Shown: positions 33,815-42,796 of the stretch, in pieces
How the letters are laid out: the number at the start of each line of letters is the position of its first letter
Numbering within the stretch: position 1 is the stretch's first letter
NCBI GenBank assembly: GCA_937996795.1
Contig: CALKUH010000030.1
Coordinates: 40,249 to 104,248 of the forward strand
DNA: 64,000 nt
Source: an uncultured Verrucomicrobiota bacterium
Lineage (GTDB): Bacteria > Verrucomicrobiota > Kiritimatiellia > CAIVKH01
Direction of reading: 5' to 3'
The notes under the pieces: generated by a model
Databases searched by the model: none
Told to the model about the DNA's origin: nothing
Seen by the model: only the letters and a program-made list of their open reading frames with translations
Program-made: the position numbers and the translations under genes

Positions 33815-35581
33815 ATGAGCGAATCCCGGAGCGGCCAGCCAGCGCGGGACGAGTGGGCGACCTACCGGCGCCTGCTGGGGTACGCCCGTCCCTACGCCGG
33901 CCGCATCGTGGCGGGGGCGCTGTTCGGCGTCCTCTTCGGTGGCTCGACCACCGGCGCGCTCGTCGCGCTGAAGGACACCCTGTCGAGCGTGTTCAATCCG
34001 CAGGACTACTCGCTGTCGGCCGTCATCGGCATCGCGCTGCTGCTGCCGCTGTTCGGTTTAGCGCGGGGCATCGGCGACTACTTCAGCACCTATCTGCTGG
34101 AATGGGTGGGCAACCGCGTCGTGCTCGACCTGCGCGTAGCGCTCTTCACGCACCTGCAGGCGCTGTCGATGTCGTTCTACGGGCACAGCCGAACTGGCGA
34201 TCTCATCTCGCGCACGACGAACGACACGCAGCTGGTCGAGCGCGCGGTGTCCACCGTGCTCAGCGACCTGGCGAAACAGCCGTTTACGCTGATCGGCATG
34301 ATCGGCCTGTTGCTGTATCTCGACTGGAAGCTGGCGCTGATCAGCCTGGTGATTTTCCCGATCTGCATCCTGCCCGTCGCAATGTTCGGCCGCAAGGTGC
34401 GGCGTTCGGCGCGCGAGGGGCAGGAGAAGATGGCCGACCTGGTGGGGATCCTTGAGGAAAATGTGACCGGCTCGCGGATCATCAAGGCGTTCGGCATGGA
34501 GCCCTACGAGATCGCGCGCTTCCTGGAGCGCTGCCGCTCGGTGTTCAGCCGCGCGATGCGGGTGACCCGCGCGCGGGCCTCCGTCGAACCCATCATCGTG
34601 CTGATTTCCCTCGCCGGCGTGGCGCTGATCCTGTTCTACGCGCGCTGGCAGCAGATGACCTTCTCCGAATTCTTCACCTTCGGCGCGGCGCTGGTCGCGA
34701 TGTATGAGCCGGTGAAAAAACTCAGCAAGATCCACCTGAGCATCCAGCAGAGTTCCGCCGCCGCGGACCGCATTTTCGATCTGCTCGACCAGCCGGTGGG
34801 TGTCACCGAGCGCGCGGGCGCGCGGGTGTTCAACGACCAGATCGCGCGTGTGACGTTTGACGGCGTGTGTTTCGCCTACGACGAGCGCCCCGTGTTGCGC
34901 GACATCGGGTTTGAGGCCCGGCGTGGCGCGTGCGTTGCGCTCGTGGGCAGTTCCGGATCGGGCAAGACGACGCTGGTGAGCCTGTTGCCGCGCTTTTATG
35001 ACGTGACCGAGGGGCGCATCCTTTTCAACGGAATCGACATCCGGGACATGACGCTGGACTCCCTGCGGCGCCAGATCGGCCTCGTGACCCAGGACACGAT
35101 CCTGTTCAACGAGACCGTCGCGCGCAACATCGGCTACGGCACCCCCAACGCGGATCGCGCCGCCATCGAGGACGCCGCGCGGCGCGCCAACGCGCATGAG
35201 TTCATCCTCGCGCTGCCCGAGGGCTATGACACGATGATCGGCGAGCGCGGTAACCGGCTCTCCGGCGGCCAGCGCCAGCGGCTCGCCATCGCCCGCGCCC
35301 TGCTGCGCAACGCGCCGATCCTGATCCTTGATGAAGCCACCAGCGCGCTCGACACCGAAAGCGAGCGGCTCGTGCAGGACGCGCTGGATACGCTGATGAC
35401 GGGCCGCACCGTCTTCGCGATCGCGCACCGTCTCTCCACCATCCAGCACGCCGATCTGATCCTCGTGCTGGAGCAGGGCCAGATCGTCGAGCGCGGCTCG
35501 CACCGGGAACTGCTCGCGGCGGGCGGCGCCTACAAACGCCTCTACGACATGCAATTCCGCGACGCCCCGCCGTCGTTATGA
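33815..35581 (+). CDS. ABC exporter, MsbA-like (fused membrane and ATPase domains)
   Basis: The 588-residue half-transporter has a six-helix membrane domain (residues ~1-330), then an ATPase domain with Walker A VGSSGSGKTT, Q-loop LVTQDTILFNETVARNI, signature RLSGGQRQRLAIARALL and Walker B LILDEATSALD. It resembles MsbA, the lipid A/phospholipid flippase, and other lipid or multidrug exporters; the substrate cannot be told from sequence. It sits between trxB and yjbQ with 0-base spacing and a 4-base overlap (ATGA). Confidence 0.92.
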   Translation: MSESRSGQPARDEWATYRRLLGYARPYAGRIVAGALFGVLFGGSTTGALVALKDTLSSVFNPQDYSLSAVIGIALLLPLFGLARGIGDYFSTYLLEWVGNRVVLDLRVALFTHLQALSMSFYGHSRTGDLISRTTNDTQLVERAVSTVLSDLAKQPFTLIGMIGLLLYLDWKLALISLVIFPICILPVAMFGRKVRRSAREGQEKMADLVGILEENVTGSRIIKAFGMEPYEIARFLERCRSVFSRAMRVTRARASVEPIIVLISLAGVALILFYARWQQMTFSEFFTFGAALVAMYEPVKKLSKIHLSIQQSSAAADRIFDLLDQPVGVTERAGARVFNDQIARVTFDGVCFAYDERPVLRDIGFEARRGACVALVGSSGSGKTTLVSLLPRFYDVTEGRILFNGIDIRDMTLDSLRRQIGLVTQDTILFNETVARNIGYGTPNADRAAIEDAARRANAHEFILALPEGYDTMIGERGNRLSGGQRQRLAIARALLRNAPILILDEATSALDTESERLVQDALDTLMTGRTVFAIAHRLSTIQHADLILVLEQGQIVERGSHRELLAAGGAYKRLYDMQFRDAPPSL

Positions 35582-35997
35582 AATCCTACCGCAAGGAACT
35601 CTGGTTCAACGTGCCGGCGCGGCGCGGGTTTGTGAACATCACGCCGCAGGTGGAGACCTGCCTGCGCGAGAGCGGCGTGCGCGAGGGCCTCTGCCTCGTG
35701 AACGCGATGCACATCACGGCGAGCGTGTTTATCAACGACAACGAATCCGGGCTGCACGCCGATTTTGAGCGCTGGCTGGAGAAACTCGCGCCGGAAAAAC
35801 CGCACAGCCAGTACGATCACAACGACACGGGCGAAGACAACGCCGACGCGCACCTGAAGCGCTCCGTGATGGGCCGAGAGGTCGTGGTGGCCGTCACCAA
35901 CGGCAAGCTCGACTTTGGCCCGTGGGAGTGCATCTTCTACGGCGAGTTCGACGGGCGCCGCGACAAGCGCGTGCTCGTGAAGATCATCGGCGAATGA
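35578..35997 (+). CDS. YjbQ/UPF0047 family protein
   Basis: The 139-residue protein shows the UPF0047 core: NITPQVETCLRESGVREGLC, VNAMHITASVFINDNESGL, and YDHNDTGEDNADAHLKRSVMG with conserved His/Asp positions. E. coli YjbQ has weak thiamine-phosphate synthase activity, but the family's physiological role is unsettled. Translation is coupled to the ABC exporter (ATGA at 35578-35581). Its TGA abuts the stop of the convergent symporter gene, forming TGATCA. Confidence 0.9.
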   Translation: MKSYRKELWFNVPARRGFVNITPQVETCLRESGVREGLCLVNAMHITASVFINDNESGLHADFERWLEKLAPEKPHSQYDHNDTGEDNADAHLKRSVMGREVVVAVTNGKLDFGPWECIFYGEFDGRRDKRVLVKIIGE

Positions 35998-37491
35998 TCA
36001 GGCCCGCGCGTCGCGCCGGCGCCACACGGTGAGGTCGCGATCCGCGGCCGGTCCGCGCCACACCAGGCTCAGGGCATAACCGAGCAGCAGGGTGATGCCG
36101 AGCGACACGGGGAAATAATAGATCCAGTGAATCTCCGTGCGATGCTGGATCCAGAGATTGGCCGCCACGGCGAGCCCCGCTCCGGCGACCCACGGGCGGA
36201 AATGCGTGCGCGTGGTCAGCATGCCCAGCAGGAAGAGCGCGAGGATCGGCGCGTTGAACAGGCTGATCAGGCTCGTGTAGGCCTTGATGAGATGGCCGAA
36301 GCTGGAGACGTAGAACGCGACCGCCGTGGCCAGCACGCCCAATCCCATCGTCAGTCCGCGCGCGAGGCGCAGGTCGTGCTGTTCCGTGCGCGGCGCGCGG
36401 CGCAACGGTTTCAGGAAGTCGTGGATGAGGACCGTGGAGATGCAGCTGATGCCCGAGTCCATGCTCGACATGGCCGCGGCGAACAGCGCGGTGATGAGCA
36501 ATCCGGAGACGCCGTCGGGCAGGGCGTGGATGACGTAGTAGGGCAGGAGCTGGTCGCGCGCGAGGCCGTCCGGCAGGCGCTCGGGAAATGCCGTGTGGTA
36601 GGCGAAGAGGCCCAGCCCGATGTAGAGCAGCAGGGCGATGATCACGAAATCCACAATCGCATTAAACACGAGCGCCTTGCCCACGCCGCGCATGGTCGGC
36701 ACGGCCATCATGCGCTGAACGGTGGTCTGGTCGGTGCCGTAGTCCTGCATGAGCTGGAAGAAGTAGGTGAGGCCGACGATGAAGCCGCTCATCGCGTAGA
36801 GGCTGAAGTTCCAGTCGAGCACGTGCAGGCGCCCGGTCTCCGCCGCGAGGCGCAGGATTCCCGTCGTTCCGCCCGGCACGTTCTGGTGGAAGGTGACCAC
36901 GAGCCACAGCGCGCCGCCGATCATGATCACGAACTGCACGACATCGGTCCAGATGTCCGCCGCGAGCCCGCCGAGCGTCGTGTAGAGCGTGGACAGCAGG
37001 CCCATGCCGAGGATGCACCACGCCAGCGGGATGCCGGTCACCACCGACAGCGCGAGTGAAGGCGCGTAGATGACGGTGCCCATCCACCCGAGGCGCGCCA
37101 TGACGAAGAGCGCCGAGACGGCGAAGCGCGCGGGACGTCCGAACCGGCGGTCGATGTATTCATAGGACGTCGTGACGCGGAGCCGCTGGTAGAAGGGGTA
37201 AAACAGCAGGATGAGCACTGGCGCCACCAGCGGGCTGACGAGGCTGACGACGAGAAAGGAGATGTTTTCCCGGTACGCCGTGGCGGGGAGGGCCATGAAG
37301 GTGATCGCGCTGGTCAGCGACGCATACATGCTCATCGCGACGACGAGCCAGGGCATGCGGCGTCCCGCGAGGAAGAAGTCCTCGGTCGAGTGTTGTTTGC
37401 GCGCGAACCGGAGGCCGATGCCGATCATCGCGGCGAGGTAGACCGCGAGGATCGTGTAGTTGAGCGGGCTGAAGGTGGCGGGCTCGTTCAT
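35998..37491 (-). CDS. Sodium/solute symporter (SSS family)
   Basis: The 497-residue protein has about 13 hydrophobic spans and the LeuT-fold SSS layout: STEDFFLAGRRMPWLVVAMS near residue 35, ASLTSAITFMALPATAY, TTLGGLAADIWTDVVQF and SSMDSGISCISTVL. SSS members import sugars, sialic acids, amino acids or vitamins with sodium; the substrate is not evident. It is the last gene of the phoH-EEP-EEP-SSS unit, overlapping the preceding gene by four bases. Confidence 0.92.
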   Translation of the reverse strand: MNEPATFSPLNYTILAVYLAAMIGIGLRFARKQHSTEDFFLAGRRMPWLVVAMSMYASLTSAITFMALPATAYRENISFLVVSLVSPLVAPVLILLFYPFYQRLRVTTSYEYIDRRFGRPARFAVSALFVMARLGWMGTVIYAPSLALSVVTGIPLAWCILGMGLLSTLYTTLGGLAADIWTDVVQFVIMIGGALWLVVTFHQNVPGGTTGILRLAAETGRLHVLDWNFSLYAMSGFIVGLTYFFQLMQDYGTDQTTVQRMMAVPTMRGVGKALVFNAIVDFVIIALLLYIGLGLFAYHTAFPERLPDGLARDQLLPYYVIHALPDGVSGLLITALFAAAMSSMDSGISCISTVLIHDFLKPLRRAPRTEQHDLRLARGLTMGLGVLATAVAFYVSSFGHLIKAYTSLISLFNAPILALFLLGMLTTRTHFRPWVAGAGLAVAANLWIQHRTEIHWIYYFPVSLGITLLLGYALSLVWRGPAADRDLTVWRRRDARA

Positions 37492-38423
37492 GGGGTGGCT
37501 TCCTTCCGGAATGAAAGCTGGAAGACCTGGCGCAGGTGATCGCTCAGGCTTGATTTGCGCAGCCGGTAGTCATGCGCCGAGAGGCGATCGGAGATCCACG
37601 CGTGGTCGATGGAATACATCGGCACGGGCAGCGGCCACGTGTAGGGCCAGCCGCGGCCGGCGGTTTCGTAGGCGTGCCGGAGATGGGTTCGCAGCGGCTG
37701 GAGCGAGCGCGCGTCGCGCGGCGTGTTGAAGTCGCCGACGACGAGCAGCGGCGCGTCGTGCGCATGCGTGTCCACCCATGCGGCGAGGGGCTCCGCGGCC
37801 TGGCGGCGGTTGAGCGTCGGGTGGGAGTGGATGTCGACCGTGACCACGCGCAGCGGGCCGTGCGGCGTTTCGACCTGCGCCCACCACGCGCGCGCATTCG
37901 CGACGGGCAGCGTGCCCTTTGGTTCGAACGGAAACCGCGAGAGGATCACCATGCCCTGGTCCTGGAACGCGTGCGGAAGACCGAGTTCGCGTTGCGCGAA
38001 AAACGGGATGTCCTGCGAGACCTTTGTTTCCACGAGGATGACGAGGTCCGGGCGGTCGGCGGCAAGCGCGCGCATCAACGGCACATAACCGAACGGCGCA
38101 TGCGCCACGTTCCAGTGCACCACGCGGATCGCGTTTTCGGGCGCCGGCGCCGTCCGGTTCCAGCGCGCATCGAAGAACGCGATCTTGAATAGGGCGAGCG
38201 ATGTGATGGCGATGGTCATGATGCGTCGCGTGCGGGTCGCGCGTCGTCCGCGGAACAGCAGGCTCAGCAGACCCCAGGCGGCGATCAGCGGCGTCGGAAT
38301 GAAGAAGGGCCACAAGGTCCAGGCGTTTGCGTCGCGCACGAGCCAGCCGAACAACCAGGCCGATCCTGCCACGGGAAACAGCAGGCGTCGCGCGGCGCGC
38401 ATGGGGCGCAGCCTCTCGCTCAT
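37488..38423 (-). CDS. Endonuclease/exonuclease/phosphatase family protein, membrane-anchored
   Basis: The 311-residue protein has N-terminal hydrophobic segments (LFPVAGSAWLFGWLV, TPLIAAWGLLSLLF) and then an EEP domain. The catalytic positions appear intact: Asn in VVHWNVAH, Glu in LVILVETKV, Asp and Asn in VVGDFNTPRDA, Asp-His in YSIDHAWIS and SSLSDHLRQV. Members cleave phosphodiesters in DNA, lipids or sugar phosphates. It is a tandem paralogue of the next gene upstream in the operon. The start is ATG 38423 in an ATGA overlap. Confidence 0.87.
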   Translation of the reverse strand: MSERLRPMRAARRLLFPVAGSAWLFGWLVRDANAWTLWPFFIPTPLIAAWGLLSLLFRGRRATRTRRIMTIAITSLALFKIAFFDARWNRTAPAPENAIRVVHWNVAHAPFGYVPLMRALAADRPDLVILVETKVSQDIPFFAQRELGLPHAFQDQGMVILSRFPFEPKGTLPVANARAWWAQVETPHGPLRVVTVDIHSHPTLNRRQAAEPLAAWVDTHAHDAPLLVVGDFNTPRDARSLQPLRTHLRHAYETAGRGWPYTWPLPVPMYSIDHAWISDRLSAHDYRLRKSSLSDHLRQVFQLSFRKEATP

Positions 38424-39346
38424 GGCGCCGCGGCCAGTGTGAACATGACGAATTGCCGCAGGTGGGGGGCGCGCGCCGACCAGCGGTAGGCCGCGCGTTC
38501 CACGGTGATGCCCTCGCTGACCCACGTGTGATCCTGAGAAAACAAGGGCAGGCGGGCGGGCCAGGAATAGGGCCACCCGTAACCGGCCACTTCATACGCG
38601 GGCCGCAGGCGATGGCGCAGGGGGGTCAGCGCCGCATCGCGCCGGTTCCGTCCCATGCCGCCGGCGACGATAACGGGAATATCGGGCGGGTGCGTGCGTA
38701 TCCAGTCGTAGATCTGGTGTGCGTCTTGCCGGGTGGCCGGGCCGTCCGGCGCATCCAGCGCGAGCACGTCGACCGGGCCTGACGGGGTGTCGATGCGGAC
38801 GCACAGCGCGTTGAGGCGGGGCAGCGACGGGGCCTCCACGATGCGTCCGGGGAAACGAGAGAGGATCACAATCCCGCGGTCGGCCACGGCATGACGGAGG
38901 CGCAGCGGGCGCGTGATGATCTCTTTCGCGGCGCGCAGGTTCGCGGGCCGATTCAGGATGACGATATGCGGCAGCTCCCGTTCGAGCATCGGCAGCAGGT
39001 CAGAGAGCGGCGTGTCGTCCCCCATGGTCCACTGGCTGAGGCGGAGCGTTTCGGGCTTGATCGTTCCGATGCGGCGGTCGACGCCCATGTCGCCGCCCCA
39101 ACCGCAAAGCGTGGCGATGGCGACCAGCGCCATGCACAGCCGCTGTCCCGCGCTGCGCCCGCGCGAGCAGCCGAGCCACCACGCCACGGCGGCGAGCGCC
39201 GCGAGCGGGAAGGGGATGGCGCGCGACCAAGCCGGCGCGGACGAGGAAAGAAGCGACCACCACCCAACCGCGCCCCAGCACGAAAGCAGCACCAGCAGGG
39301 CCGGCCAGCACCTTCGGGTCATCAGGGACGTGCCGCGGCTCGTCAT
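38420..39346 (-). CDS. Degenerate EEP-domain paralogue (likely pseudoenzyme)
   Basis: This 308-residue membrane protein aligns with the following gene along its length (RGIVILSRFPGR versus QGMVILSRFPFE, then GYGWPYSWPARLP versus GRGWPYTWPLPVP), so the two are duplicates. Several catalytic positions are lost: WN becomes WT, VET becomes LNR, GDFN becomes GGMG and SDHLRQ becomes APHLRQ; DHTW is kept. The reading frame is intact, so it is a diverged protein and not an obvious pseudogene. It overlaps phoH and its paralogue by four bases each. Confidence 0.8.
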   Translation of the reverse strand: MTSRGTSLMTRRCWPALLVLLSCWGAVGWWSLLSSSAPAWSRAIPFPLAALAAVAWWLGCSRGRSAGQRLCMALVAIATLCGWGGDMGVDRRIGTIKPETLRLSQWTMGDDTPLSDLLPMLERELPHIVILNRPANLRAAKEIITRPLRLRHAVADRGIVILSRFPGRIVEAPSLPRLNALCVRIDTPSGPVDVLALDAPDGPATRQDAHQIYDWIRTHPPDIPVIVAGGMGRNRRDAALTPLRHRLRPAYEVAGYGWPYSWPARLPLFSQDHTWVSEGITVERAAYRWSARAPHLRQFVMFTLAAAP

Positions 39347-40638
39347 AGCAGGTTGGCGGCCAGCTCCGCGACCTCGGAGCGCACACCGCGGCCGAGCACG
39401 ATGTGCGCGGCGATCCCATGCGGGCGGAATTTCTCGACCACGGAAGACAAGCCGTTCGACATGCTGTCGAGGAACGGATTGTCGATCTGGTAGATGTCGC
39501 CGCAGAGCACGATCTTGGTGCCGGGGCCGACGCGGGTCAGCACCGTCTTCGCTTCCAGCGGCGTCAGGTTCTGCGCCTCGTCCACCACGATGAACTGGTT
39601 GGGAATGCTGCGGCCGCGGATGTAGGTGAGGGGCTCGATGCCGATGCGGTCCTCCTCCTCGAAGCCGCCGCCCTCCTTCTTTCGCTTCCAGATGCGCCCG
39701 CCGGTGGAGAGGAAGTCGAGCGCGTCATAGATCGGCTGCATCCACGGGTTCAACTTCTCCTCCAGCGTGCCGGGGAGGAAGCCGATGTCCTTGCCCATCG
39801 GCACGGTGGGGCGGCAGATCAGCATCCGCCGGTAGCGCTTCTCGTGCATCGTCTTGAACACCGCCGCTGCGACGGCGAGCAGGGTCTTGCCCGTGCCCGC
39901 CTTGCCGATGATCGTGACCACCTTGATGTTGTCGTTGAGCAGCGCGTCCATCGCATAGTGCTGCTCCTTGTTGCGCGGCTGGACGGGTTTCACCTCGTCC
40001 GGCGTGGGGATCAGCGGGACGAGCAGCTTGCTTTCGCCGTCGTAGCGAACGAGCACGGTGTGGTTCAGGTCCGTGTCGAGGCGGAGCAGGACGTACTGGT
40101 TCGGCGCGAGGTTCGCATCCGCAGGCGGCGCGACCTTGCCATCGTGCCGGAAGGACTCGAGCACGGCGGCCGGCACGGCCAGTTCGCTGTGGCCGGTGTA
40201 CAGCTCCGTGATGTCCACCCGGTCGTTCTCATAATCCTCGGCATCAAGGCCCAGCGCATCCGCCTTGAGTCGCAGGTTGATGTCCTTGGTGACGACGATG
40301 CAGCGCAGGTCCTCCTTCTTGCGCGTGTGCATCGCGAGTTCGAGGATCTGGTCGTCGGCGTTCAGCCCGTTCTTGTAGGTGTCGCCCGGGAACGCGATGC
40401 GCAGCGATCCGCCGTTCGGCAGCTCCACGCCCTTGTCGAGCTTGCCGTTCTGCCGCAGCGCGTCCAGCAGGCGCGAAACCTGGCGCGCGTTGCGGCCGAG
40501 TTCGCTCTGGTCCTTCTTGAAGTGGTCGATTTCCTCGATGACCTTGAGCGGGATGATGACGTTGTTGTCCTGGAACCGCTGGATGGCCGTGGCTTCGTGC
40601 AGCAGGACGTTGGTGTCGAGGATGAAATTTTTCTTCAT
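39343..40638 (-). CDS. PIN-PhoH fusion protein (PhoH2-like)
   Basis: The 431-residue protein joins an N-terminal PIN RNase domain (NFILDTNVLLHEATAI, with acidic metal ligands later at VIEEID and DINLRLKADALGL) to a C-terminal PhoH ATPase/helicase domain (Walker A IGKAGTGKTLL, Walker B FIVVDEAQNLTPLEAKTVLTR). PhoH2 proteins unwind and cleave RNA. It is first in an overlapped minus-strand operon with two EEP-type genes and a sodium symporter. Confidence 0.92.
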   Translation of the reverse strand: MKKNFILDTNVLLHEATAIQRFQDNNVIIPLKVIEEIDHFKKDQSELGRNARQVSRLLDALRQNGKLDKGVELPNGGSLRIAFPGDTYKNGLNADDQILELAMHTRKKEDLRCIVVTKDINLRLKADALGLDAEDYENDRVDITELYTGHSELAVPAAVLESFRHDGKVAPPADANLAPNQYVLLRLDTDLNHTVLVRYDGESKLLVPLIPTPDEVKPVQPRNKEQHYAMDALLNDNIKVVTIIGKAGTGKTLLAVAAAVFKTMHEKRYRRMLICRPTVPMGKDIGFLPGTLEEKLNPWMQPIYDALDFLSTGGRIWKRKKEGGGFEEEDRIGIEPLTYIRGRSIPNQFIVVDEAQNLTPLEAKTVLTRVGPGTKIVLCGDIYQIDNPFLDSMSNGLSSVVEKFRPHGIAAHIVLGRGVRSEVAELAANLL

Positions 40639-40659
40639 GCGACGGCGGGACGCTCCGGG

Positions 40660-41640
40660 TTAGATCCATTTCTTGCGGCGAAGGAACAGGTAAATCAGGG
40701 CCGTGATGACGACGTTGAGGCCGAGGATATACGCGTACGCCCACGTCCACGGAAGCTTATCGCCATCGGGAAAGTGCTGGATGTTCATGCCGTAGAAACT
40801 GCTGATCGCGACGATCGGCAGCGACAGCGTGGCGAGCACCGTCAGCACCTTGACCACCTGGTTGGTCTGCGTCTGCTGCAGGCTGAGTTGCACGGACATC
40901 AGGTTCGTCAGCGCGTCGCGATAGCCGTCCGCCTGCGCGCCCAGGCGGATGAGCGTGTCGTGCAGGTCGCGGAAGTAGGGTACGAGGTGCGCGCGGATGA
41001 TCTTGAACTCACCGCGCGCGACGCGGGCCATGACCTCGCGCTGGGGGCCGATGATCGTGCGGAGTCGATTGACCTCGCTCTTCAGGCGCAGCACGTTCTT
41101 GAGGAAATCGTCGGACTTCGTATTCAACACGTCGCGCTCGAGCTCGGAGATCTCGCCGGACATCCGTTCGATGGCCGGGTTGTAGTGGTCCAGCAGCATG
41201 TCGAGCAGGGTGTAGGTCAGGCGGTCCGGCGCGCGCGCGACGGCGGCGGAATTCTTGGTCACGCGGTCGATGGTTTGCGCGATGGAGCGCAGCGGGCGGT
41301 CGTGGTAGGTGACGAGGAAATTCTTGCCGATGAAGATGTTCAGCTCGTTCGTCTCGAACCGGTGCTCCTGCGCTGAATAATCCACCGCGTGCATGACAAG
41401 GAACAGGTAGCCTTCGTATTCCTCCACCTTGGGCTGCTCGGAGGGGGACACGCAGTCCTCGATGGCGAGCGGGTGGAAGTTGAACATGCCCTCCAGCAGC
41501 GTCTTGTGGTCGTCGTGCGACGCCTGTTCGAGGTCGATCCAGATCTGCGCATCGTCGTCGATGAGCATCACCTTGAGGAAGTCGAGGCCGAGGTCCTGGC
41601 CGACCAGCTTGCCCTGGCTGAATACGAAGGAACGAATCAT
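40660..41640 (-). CDS. corA: CorA-like magnesium/cobalt transporter
   Basis: The 326-residue protein has a large cytoplasmic domain and two C-terminal membrane helices with the pore signature YGMNIQHFP between them. The last residues are basic (FLRRKKWI), as in CorA. Upstream blocks ERDVLNTKSDDFLKNVLRLK and GPQREVMARVARGEF are typical. I set the start at ATG 41640 (MIRSFVFSQGKLV). CorA transports Mg2+ or Co2+. It lies 21 bases upstream of phoH on the same strand. Confidence 0.93.
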   Translation of the reverse strand: MIRSFVFSQGKLVGQDLGLDFLKVMLIDDDAQIWIDLEQASHDDHKTLLEGMFNFHPLAIEDCVSPSEQPKVEEYEGYLFLVMHAVDYSAQEHRFETNELNIFIGKNFLVTYHDRPLRSIAQTIDRVTKNSAAVARAPDRLTYTLLDMLLDHYNPAIERMSGEISELERDVLNTKSDDFLKNVLRLKSEVNRLRTIIGPQREVMARVARGEFKIIRAHLVPYFRDLHDTLIRLGAQADGYRDALTNLMSVQLSLQQTQTNQVVKVLTVLATLSLPIVAISSFYGMNIQHFPDGDKLPWTWAYAYILGLNVVITALIYLFLRRKKWI

Positions 41641-41747
41641 CGCGCTGCCGCCGTCCGGAGTTTGTTTCGTGAGCGCAAAGGTGCGCAGCGGTGCGATCTT
41701 TGGCAAGGTCAATTTCCTGTGAGGATGCCGCGGGCCTCGCGGGTCCA

Positions 41748-41840
41748 AATCCGCTCGCAAGGTTGACTGCAATGTGGAGTGCGGCGGCTTGCCGTGCCCT
41801 CCGCAGCCTGGCAAAGGAGGGACGCCGCTCCGAGCGGATT
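41748..41840. repeat. Nested extragenic palindrome between corA and a divergent gene
   Basis: AATCCGCTCG (41748-41757) is the exact inverse of CGAGCGGATT (41831-41840). Inside, GGAGTGCGGCG (41776-41786) pairs with CGCCGCTCC (41823-41831) with one bulge. No gene lies in 41641-41933, and this structured element fills the middle of that gap. It could be a dispersed palindromic repeat or an RNA leader. No clear promoter is separable from it. Confidence 0.6.
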
Positions 41841-41933
41841 GGCGCCGCGGGTCTGCGAGCTTGCGTGGGGCGGCTCCGATTGAATACCTATTAACAAGCG
41901 CGGCGCTGAACGGCGTCGCGCGTGGAGACGCGC

Positions 41934-42776
41934 ATGGATGACATTCAATTCCGGTGCCCGAACTGCCAGAACCTGCTGACCGTGGATGCGTCGGCGGAAG
42001 GCCGCACCGTGCCGTGCCCGGAGTGCAAACAAAACGCGTTCGTTCCCCGCGCCGAACGGGCGGCGGAAAAACCGCGCGTCGCCCTGCGTCCCTCCTATGG
42101 CGCGAACGCGCAAGCCGGGCAATCGTGCCCCGCGTGCGGGAAAGGCCTGCCCGCCGACGCCGTCTTCTGCACGGCGTGCGGGCTCGACCTGAAGAGCGGC
42201 AAAAAACGCGCCGCGCCGCGCCGCGCGTGGCCGCGCATCCCGTGGGCCTTGCTCGTCAAATGTGTGGTGATCGCGGCACTCGCGTGGGCCGGATACGAGC
42301 ATCGGGAATGGATCAAGACCCACGCCGTGGAAACGTACCAGCAGTTTTTTCCTCCGCCTCCGCCCCCTCCGCCGCCGCCCGCGCGCGACGACGCCCCGGC
42401 GGAGATTCCGGCCTTTGTGGACGAGGCTGAAGCGCCGCCCGTGCGGCCGACGGCGGGCGGAAACACGCCCCAATCATCCCCGCAGTTCTGCGCCCCGTGC
42501 AACGGCGGCGGGAAGGTGCGCTGCACCGCCTGCATGGGCCGCGGACGTGTTGAACAGCAGACCTTCAAGCCCTGCACCCAGTGCAAGGGATCCGGCACAT
42601 TCGTCGCGCGCCTGTCCAAGAAGACCTCAACCTGCCCGTTTTGCGCGGGCAAGGGCAAGATTCCCGGCACGGAGTTCGTGAATTGCGGGCCCTGCGCGGG
42701 CACCGGCGCCGTCACCTGTTCGTCGTGCAACGGAACGGGCCGGCCGATACCGCCCGCCCAACAGCCCAAGAAGTAA
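41934..42776 (+). CDS. Membrane protein with zinc ribbons and DnaJ-like CxxC repeats
   Basis: The 280-residue protein is built in order from: a zinc ribbon (CPNCQNLL with CPECKQ), a second ribbon (CPACGKGL with CTACGLDL), one membrane helix (WALLVKCVVIAALAWAGYEH), ten prolines in a row, and then six CxxCxGxG-type knuckles (CAPCNGGGKVRC, CTACMGRG, CTQCKGSG, CPFCAGKG, CGPCAGTG, CSSCNGTG) like the DnaJ zinc-finger domain. There is no J domain. The start ATG 41934 has GGAG nearby. Function unknown; a membrane-tethered chaperone or redox role is speculative. Confidence 0.8.
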   Translation: MDDIQFRCPNCQNLLTVDASAEGRTVPCPECKQNAFVPRAERAAEKPRVALRPSYGANAQAGQSCPACGKGLPADAVFCTACGLDLKSGKKRAAPRRAWPRIPWALLVKCVVIAALAWAGYEHREWIKTHAVETYQQFFPPPPPPPPPPARDDAPAEIPAFVDEAEAPPVRPTAGGNTPQSSPQFCAPCNGGGKVRCTACMGRGRVEQQTFKPCTQCKGSGTFVARLSKKTSTCPFCAGKGKIPGTEFVNCGPCAGTGAVTCSSCNGTGRPIPPAQQPKK

Positions 42777-42796
42777 GTCCGCCAGTTCCCCGCGCG

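Noticed and set aside
38420..39346. Calling the degenerate EEP paralogue a pseudogene
   Set aside because: The frame is intact, start and stop are precisely coupled to neighbours, and non-catalytic parts remain conserved.
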